Shown: in pieces, positions 6,677-8,997 of the stretch | How positions within the stretch are numbered: position 1 is the stretch's first letter | Layout of the letters: each line of letters starts with the position of its first letter | Assembly: GCA_002305535.1 (NCBI GenBank) | Contig: DBRE01000099.1 | Span: 1 to 8,997 of the forward strand | From: Syntrophomonas sp. UBA1376 | GTDB lineage: Bacteria > Bacillota > Syntrophomonadia > Syntrophomonadales > Syntrophomonadaceae | Direction of reading: 5' to 3' | DNA length: 8,997 nt | Made by a program: the position numbers and the translations under genes | The notes under the pieces: model-generated | The model's database searches: none | Seen by the model: only the letters and a program-made list of their open reading frames with translations | What the model was told of the DNA's origin: nothing

Positions 6677-7438
6677 ATGGAACCTTTGTCACTTTATAAA
6701 AAAGCTTTCACGGTCGAGATGCGAGATGTGGATTTTACCGGCACGCTGAGATTGAGTTCTCTGTTCACCTATTTTCAGGAAGCAGCTAACCAGCATTCAG
6801 AGGATTTGGGCATCGGGTTTGAAACCATCATGGAAAAATTCGGAGTGATCTGGGCCTTGATCCGTATCCGGGTGGAGATTCTCCGGTATCCGGTATTCAA
6901 CGAAGAGATCGTGGTGGAGACCTGGCCCCAGGAACCGAAAAACCTGCAGTTTATCCGCGACTTCCTGGCGCGGGATCAGAAGGGCCATATCATAGCGCGT
7001 GCTGTCTCTATCTGGGCCATTTTGGATGCACAGACCCGTAAGCTGCAGAGGAGTAAGCTCATTGCCGCGAACTATCCTTCTTCTTTCAAGGAAGAACGGG
7101 CTCTGGAGTGTAAATTGGGCAAATTGAAACCCTTTGGCCCATTGGAGATGGCCTATGAAAGGTTTATCGGTTATAGTGACATAGATTTCAACGAGCATCT
7201 TAATAACACTAAATACGTTGATTTAATCATGGATTGTTTCAGCTTGGAAAGCCATAAATCGCATTATGTCCGGTCTATCGAGTTCAATTATGTACATGAA
7301 GCTCTGCCGGGTGATACCATTGTGCTGTATAAGGATTTGAATGCTGCTGACGAAAACCTCATCTACATCGAAGGTATCAATGAGAAGGAGAAAAAGCTGG
7401 CTTTTCAATCACGGATCCAGATCAAGGAACGCTCGTAA
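6677..7438 (+). CDS. Acyl-ACP thioesterase
   Basis: A 253-aa protein, the normal size for bacterial members of the plant FatA/FatB-type thioesterase family, made of two tandem hotdog domains (about 5-125 and 145-250). It hydrolyses acyl-acyl carrier protein to free fatty acid in the cytoplasm. The active-site segment YSDIDFNEHLNNTKY (166-180) supplies Asp170, Asn172 and His174, matching the Asp-x-Asn-x-His of the plant enzymes. Glu208 in YVHEALPGD is the likely fourth catalytic residue, although that alignment includes a gap. In the first domain, DVDFTGTLRLSSLFTYFQEAA and the VIWALIRIRVEI strand are typical. Chain-length preference cannot be read from sequence. The start at 6677 is chosen from its GGGAG site. 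The gene appears to be transcribed alone and is followed by a repeat cluster rather than a clear T-rich terminator. Confidence 0.92.
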   Translation: MEPLSLYKKAFTVEMRDVDFTGTLRLSSLFTYFQEAANQHSEDLGIGFETIMEKFGVIWALIRIRVEILRYPVFNEEIVVETWPQEPKNLQFIRDFLARDQKGHIIARAVSIWAILDAQTRKLQRSKLIAANYPSSFKEERALECKLGKLKPFGPLEMAYERFIGYSDIDFNEHLNNTKYVDLIMDCFSLESHKSHYVRSIEFNYVHEALPGDTIVLYKDLNAADENLIYIEGINEKEKKLAFQSRIQIKERS

Positions 7439-7457
7439 AGCAAAGGGATCAGGCCTG

Positions 7458-7477
7458 GATGCAAAATGGGATGGTTC
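7458..7477 (+). repeat. Decayed single arm of the 2361-2457 repeat
   Basis: GATGCAAAATGGGATGGTTC matches the first 20 bases of the arm at 2361-2380 at 17 of 20 positions. The partner arm is absent, so this is a solo or degraded copy. Confidence 0.6.
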
Positions 7478-7499
7478 GGGACTGCTTTAAGCTGTCATC

Positions 7500-7560
7500 C
7501 TGAGGCGAGCCGAAGGATCTTTCCTTCTGGCACCAGTAAAGATTCTTCGGCTCGCCTCAG
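7500..7560. repeat. 23-bp inverted repeat (CTGAGGCGAGCCGAAGGATC type)
   Basis: The arms 7500-7522 and 7538-7560 are reverse complements with one mismatch. The loop contains a small CTGG-CA-CCAG hairpin (7527-7536). The TCATCCTGAGGCGAGCCGAAGGATC type is a familiar dispersed intergenic palindrome in bacterial genomes (from memory). No T tract follows, so it is not a typical terminator, although it would form a strong hairpin in RNA from the thioesterase gene. Confidence 0.8.
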
Positions 7561-7604
7561 AATTCTCACCTGTCGATCAGGCCACGATAAATGAAAACAC
7601 GTAT

Positions 7605-7668
7605 GTAGGGGGCGACGACTCTGTCGCTCCGCTTTGCAAAACGGGCAAACAGGGTCGTTTGCCCCTAC
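7605..7668. repeat. GTAGGGG...CCCCTAC element with two internal hairpins
   Basis: The 7-base ends GTAGGGG (7605-7611) and CCCCTAC (7662-7668) are inverted. Inside are two hairpins. The first is 7609-7616 with 7623-7630 (one G-T pair, 6-base loop). The second is GGGCAAAC (7643-7650) with GTTTGCCC (7657-7664), perfect with a 6-base loop. The left hairpin resembles the one at 2329-2350. Together with the two repeats before it, this fills most of the 331-bp gap between the thioesterase and the convergent hydrolase gene; I see no gene in that gap. Confidence 0.75.
7638..7664 (-). terminator. Possible terminator for the minus-strand hydrolase gene
   Basis: Read on the minus strand, the perfect 8-bp GGGCAAAC/GTTTGCCC hairpin is followed by GTTTTG. 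It lies about 105 bases after the stop of the hydrolase gene. The T run is short, and the hairpin is part of the GTAGGGG repeat, so the call is tentative. Confidence 0.33.
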
Positions 7669-7674
7669 CCACAC

Positions 7675-7704
7675 TTGGCATTTTCATAGCAATGACATTA
7701 TAAT
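7675..7704 (+). promoter_or_regulatory. Strong-looking plus-strand promoter facing the convergent hydrolase gene
   Basis: TTGGCA (7675-7680, five of six) and a perfect TATAAT (7699-7704) are 18 bases apart. Transcription would begin near 7711 and run antisense into the 3' end of the minus-strand gene at 7770. No plus-strand gene with a ribosome binding site follows, so the product would be a non-coding or antisense RNA. Confidence 0.5.
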
Positions 7705-7769
7705 ATTTCAGCAATCTTGAACCATCTCATCTCTAGCATCCAATTTCTTATAGAGCCGGTCATGGTTAA

Positions 7770-8420
7770 TCAATCATTCAGTGCTTTAGCCAATGCTTCC
7801 GCATACCGGTGGAAGGTGTCAGTGTTTTTCCCACCGCTGAAAAACGCATTGCGTTGTGCTTTCGAGATTTCCAATTGTACACCTTTATTGATTTTGTTTT
7901 CGTTACAGATATTGTATTTACTGGAGCCGTTTAAGTGGCTGGAAGCCGTACCGATCTTGAACCCAGCTGCTTTTAATTTGGATCTTACCTTAGCGGCCAA
8001 TTGCTTGTCCCGGCCACCCACATAGGTGATTTTGCTGGAACCAGTACAGCCGTGGATAGACAAAGTTTTGTTGGATTGGGCCACCAGAGATACAGCTCTT
8101 GGTTCGTTGAAGCGGGTAGAAGTGATATGTAGTGTGCCATTATTCTTTTTCTTGATGCCTTCGAAAGTATACCAGTCCGCTCCCGAACGCTTAGCCACTT
8201 CTTTGGCCAGTTTACAGGTGCCTGGTTCTATGGATCCGCCGTGAATAGCCATTACCAGAGTAGATGAGGGCCCATTGTGATAACTGATGCGATAATCAAT
8301 ATTTCTGTCCTGGCGGGCTTTGAGCTGTTGAAAGTTTTTGTAAACATCCGCTTGAGCCGACCCGGTCCAGACCAGGGTAAGAGCGATGACAACTGCCAGT
8401 AAAAATGAAAACTTCTTCAT
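7770..8420 (-). CDS. Secreted poly-gamma-glutamate hydrolase-family protein (zinc peptidase-like)
   Basis: A 216-aa protein starting with MKKFSFLLAVV. The signal peptide has a hydrophobic core (4-18) and a cleavage site AQA-D after residue 24, so the mature enzyme (about 192 aa) is exported. The body matches the family of phage PghP and the Bacillus YjqB-like proteins. The motif MAIHGGSIEPGT (57-68) carries His60 and Glu65 as likely zinc ligands, SIHGC (121-125) carries His123, and GVQLEIS (180-186) carries the conserved Glu184. Characterised members cut poly-gamma-glutamate; other targets with gamma-glutamyl links are possible. I chose the ATG at 8418-8420, preceded on its strand by AGGGG, over an upstream in-frame ATG at 8457-8459 that lacks a Shine-Dalgarno and would bury the signal peptide. 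No PgsBCA capsule genes are visible nearby. The gene is convergent with the thioesterase. Confidence 0.87.
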   Translation of the reverse strand: MKKFSFLLAVVIALTLVWTGSAQADVYKNFQQLKARQDRNIDYRISYHNGPSSTLVMAIHGGSIEPGTCKLAKEVAKRSGADWYTFEGIKKKNNGTLHITSTRFNEPRAVSLVAQSNKTLSIHGCTGSSKITYVGGRDKQLAAKVRSKLKAAGFKIGTASSHLNGSSKYNICNENKINKGVQLEISKAQRNAFFSGGKNTDTFHRYAEALAKALND

Positions 8421-8424
8421 ATTT

Positions 8425-8429
8425 CCCCT
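8425..8429 (-). promoter_or_regulatory. Ribosome binding site deciding the hydrolase start
   Basis: AGGGG on the minus strand lies 4 bases before the ATG at 8418-8420. The spacing is short but it is the only Shine-Dalgarno near either candidate start. Confidence 0.6.
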
Positions 8430-8443
8430 ACTTTCGCTGGTTT

Positions 8444-8472
8444 TTGATGATTCGTGCATAGCTATGTATTAA
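8444..8472 (+). promoter_or_regulatory. Candidate promoter for a plus-strand non-coding RNA
   Basis: TTGATG (8444-8449) and TATTAA (8467-8472) are 17 bases apart, each matching four of six consensus bases. Transcription would start near 8479, just before the hairpin-rich stretch. It overlaps the leader of the opposed hydrolase gene. Confidence 0.3.
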
Positions 8473-8478
8473 CCGACC

Positions 8479-8650
8479 GGCTTGTCTTCTTTTTTACCGG
8501 AAATGCCCGATGGGGTCAAAGAAAGGTTCTGGCAGGGGAGAAAAGAAGTGGCCATCGGCCCAGTTTGCGGAGAAAAAGTGAGATCGGCAAGATTCCCGAA
8601 CCAAACCGAGGGGGTGGGCTTTCCGACGGAAGAACCCAAACCTCCCGACT
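8479..8650 (+). ncRNA. Candidate structured non-coding RNA (class not identified)
   Basis: This gene-free stretch is rich in pairing segments separated by purine-rich single strands (GGGGAGAAAAGAAG, GGAGAAAAAGTGAGA), the usual look of a conserved RNA. CCGATGG (8507-8513) pairs with CCATCGG (8552-8558). GTTTG (8563-8567) pairs with CAAAC (8602-8606), enclosing TCGG/CCGA (8584-8587/8596-8599). An extended hairpin spans 8610-8645: GGGGG/CCTCC with one G-T pair, GGG/CCC and TTCC/GGAA closed by a 3-base loop. GGTTC (8525-8529) could alternatively pair with GAACC at 8598 or 8632. I cannot match it securely to a known class; the raiA-motif RNAs of Firmicutes are one possibility, from vague recollection only. 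No T-rich terminator follows, and the strand is inferred from the purine-rich loops and the candidate promoter. A reading frame through it (8454-8666) is Arg/Gly/Lys-rich and has no RBS. Confidence 0.4.
8491..8519 (-). promoter_or_regulatory. Candidate promoter of the secreted hydrolase gene
   Basis: On the minus strand, TTGACC (8519-8514, five of six) and TAAAAA (8496-8491, four of six) are exactly 17 bases apart. The predicted start near 8484 gives a leader of about 64 bases before the ATG. It overlaps the 5' part of the candidate structured RNA on the other strand. Confidence 0.42.
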
Positions 8651-8709
8651 GACAATATTTACATGACGTAAAACCAGTCCAGAAAGATGCTAAAGAGTTA
8701 TAGGCAAAG

Positions 8710-8718
8710 TGTTATAAT
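8710..8718 (+). promoter_or_regulatory. Extended -10 promoter of the HD-domain gene
   Basis: TGT followed by a perfect TATAAT (8713-8718) gives a consensus extended -10 box. The -35 position holds only CTAAAG (8690-8695), a poor match. The leader to the ATG at 8756 would be about 31 bases. Confidence 0.62.
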
Positions 8719-8755
8719 GGAGCAGGTTTCGTTTTCATTAGGAAGGATGATGGAC

Positions 8756-8997
8756 ATGGAAACAAGCAGATTGGATAAACAGATGAATTTTCTGCTGGAA
8801 GTGGATCAACTTAAACGGGTAGATCGACAGACGTTGATCGTGGACGGCACCCGACCGGAAAATAGTGCTGAACATTCCTGGCATATTGCCTTGATGGGTT
8901 TACTCCTGGCTGAACATGTAGATCAACCTGAACCTTTGGATTTGCTGAAAGTAGTGAAGATGCTGCTGATCCACGATGTTATAGAGATCGATGCCGG
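8756..8997 (+). CDS. HD-domain phosphohydrolase (partial, 3' end beyond window)
   Basis: About 81 residues are visible. The motif ENSAEHSWHIALMG (35-48) supplies His40, and LLIHDVIEIDAG (70-81) supplies the His73-Asp74 doublet, the metal ligands of HD-superfamily phosphohydrolases. The arrangement fits the YfbR/HDDC2-like branch, whose characterised members are 5'-deoxynucleotidases acting on deoxynucleoside monophosphates; the substrate here is an inference. Three in-frame ATG codons lie at 8747, 8750 and 8756. The GGAAGG at 8741-8746 abuts the first and is best spaced (9 bases) for the third, so I start at 8756. Family members are about 180-200 aa, so more than half is missing. The gene is divergent from the secreted hydrolase and has its own TATAAT promoter. 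Confidence 0.88.
   Translation, partial: METSRLDKQMNFLLEVDQLKRVDRQTLIVDGTRPENSAEHSWHIALMGLLLAEHVDQPEPLDLLKVVKMLLIHDVIEIDA

Larger units (their letters stand above)
7447..7583. repeat. 9-bp direct repeat flanking a palindrome-bearing insert
   Basis: GATCAGGCC occurs at 7447-7455 and again at 7575-7583. The 119 bases between contain a decayed REP-like arm and a 23-bp inverted repeat. The pair has the look of a target duplication around an inserted non-autonomous element, but a chance 9-mer match at this distance is possible. Confidence 0.35.

Noticed and set aside
7717..8025. Plus-strand 102-residue frame after the TTGGCA-TATAAT promoter
   Set aside because: Its TTG start has no RBS and it is the antisense shadow of the secreted hydrolase gene; the promoter is reported on its own.
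8454..8666. Plus-strand 70-residue reading frame from a GTG
   Set aside because: It has no Shine-Dalgarno, its composition is skewed to Arg/Gly/Lys, and it runs through the hairpin-rich stretch; it is better explained as untranslated RNA.

Overview
The window looks like a chromosomal segment of a low- to mid-GC Gram-positive anaerobe. A syntrophic Clostridia lineage such as Syntrophomonadales or a relative is my best guess; this rests on strong GGAGG-type ribosome binding sites, extended -10 promoters, a lipobox lipoprotein, the DUF3160 family and GGGGACGGTTC-type dispersed repeats. No tRNA, rRNA, CRISPR array or intact transposase gene is visible.

Layout. Positions 1-96 may hold the tail of an upstream gene. 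Positions 179-2299 carry a two-gene operon: an NfeD-type membrane serine protease and a slipin (stomatin-like SPFH protein), the classic protease/substrate-scaffold pair. The 257-bp gap behind it holds a terminator-like hairpin and a near-perfect 34-bp inverted repeat of REP/MITE type. Positions 2557-3525 encode a stand-alone metallo-beta-lactamase-fold hydrolase with a C-terminal winged-helix-like extension.

Positions 3601-6593 form a three-gene envelope cluster: a 726-aa DUF3160 lipoprotein, a membrane-anchored protein with three DxDxDG calcium-type loops that starts inside the stop codon of the DUF3160 gene (GTGA overlap), and a 67-aa membrane protein with a short motif also seen in small proteins of distant phyla. 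No function is known for this trio, and it is the best candidate here for an undescribed system.

Positions 6677-7438 encode an acyl-ACP thioesterase under its own extended -10 promoter. The 331-bp gap 7439-7769 is packed with repeats: a decayed copy of the 2361 repeat arm, a 23-bp inverted repeat, and a GTAGGGG...CCCCTAC element made of two hairpins. It ends in a good plus-strand promoter that points into the 3' end of the next, convergent gene. That gene (minus strand, 7770-8420) encodes a secreted poly-gamma-glutamate hydrolase-family protein. The 335-bp gap 8421-8755 holds two opposed candidate promoters and a purine-rich, hairpin-rich stretch (about 8479-8650) that resembles a structured non-coding RNA. 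The window ends inside an HD-domain phosphohydrolase gene that has a perfect TATAAT extended -10 promoter.

The genes do not form one pathway. The common theme of most is the cell envelope: membrane proteolysis and SPFH scaffolding, a lipoprotein/anchored calcium-loop pair, acyl-chain release, and an exported polymer hydrolase.
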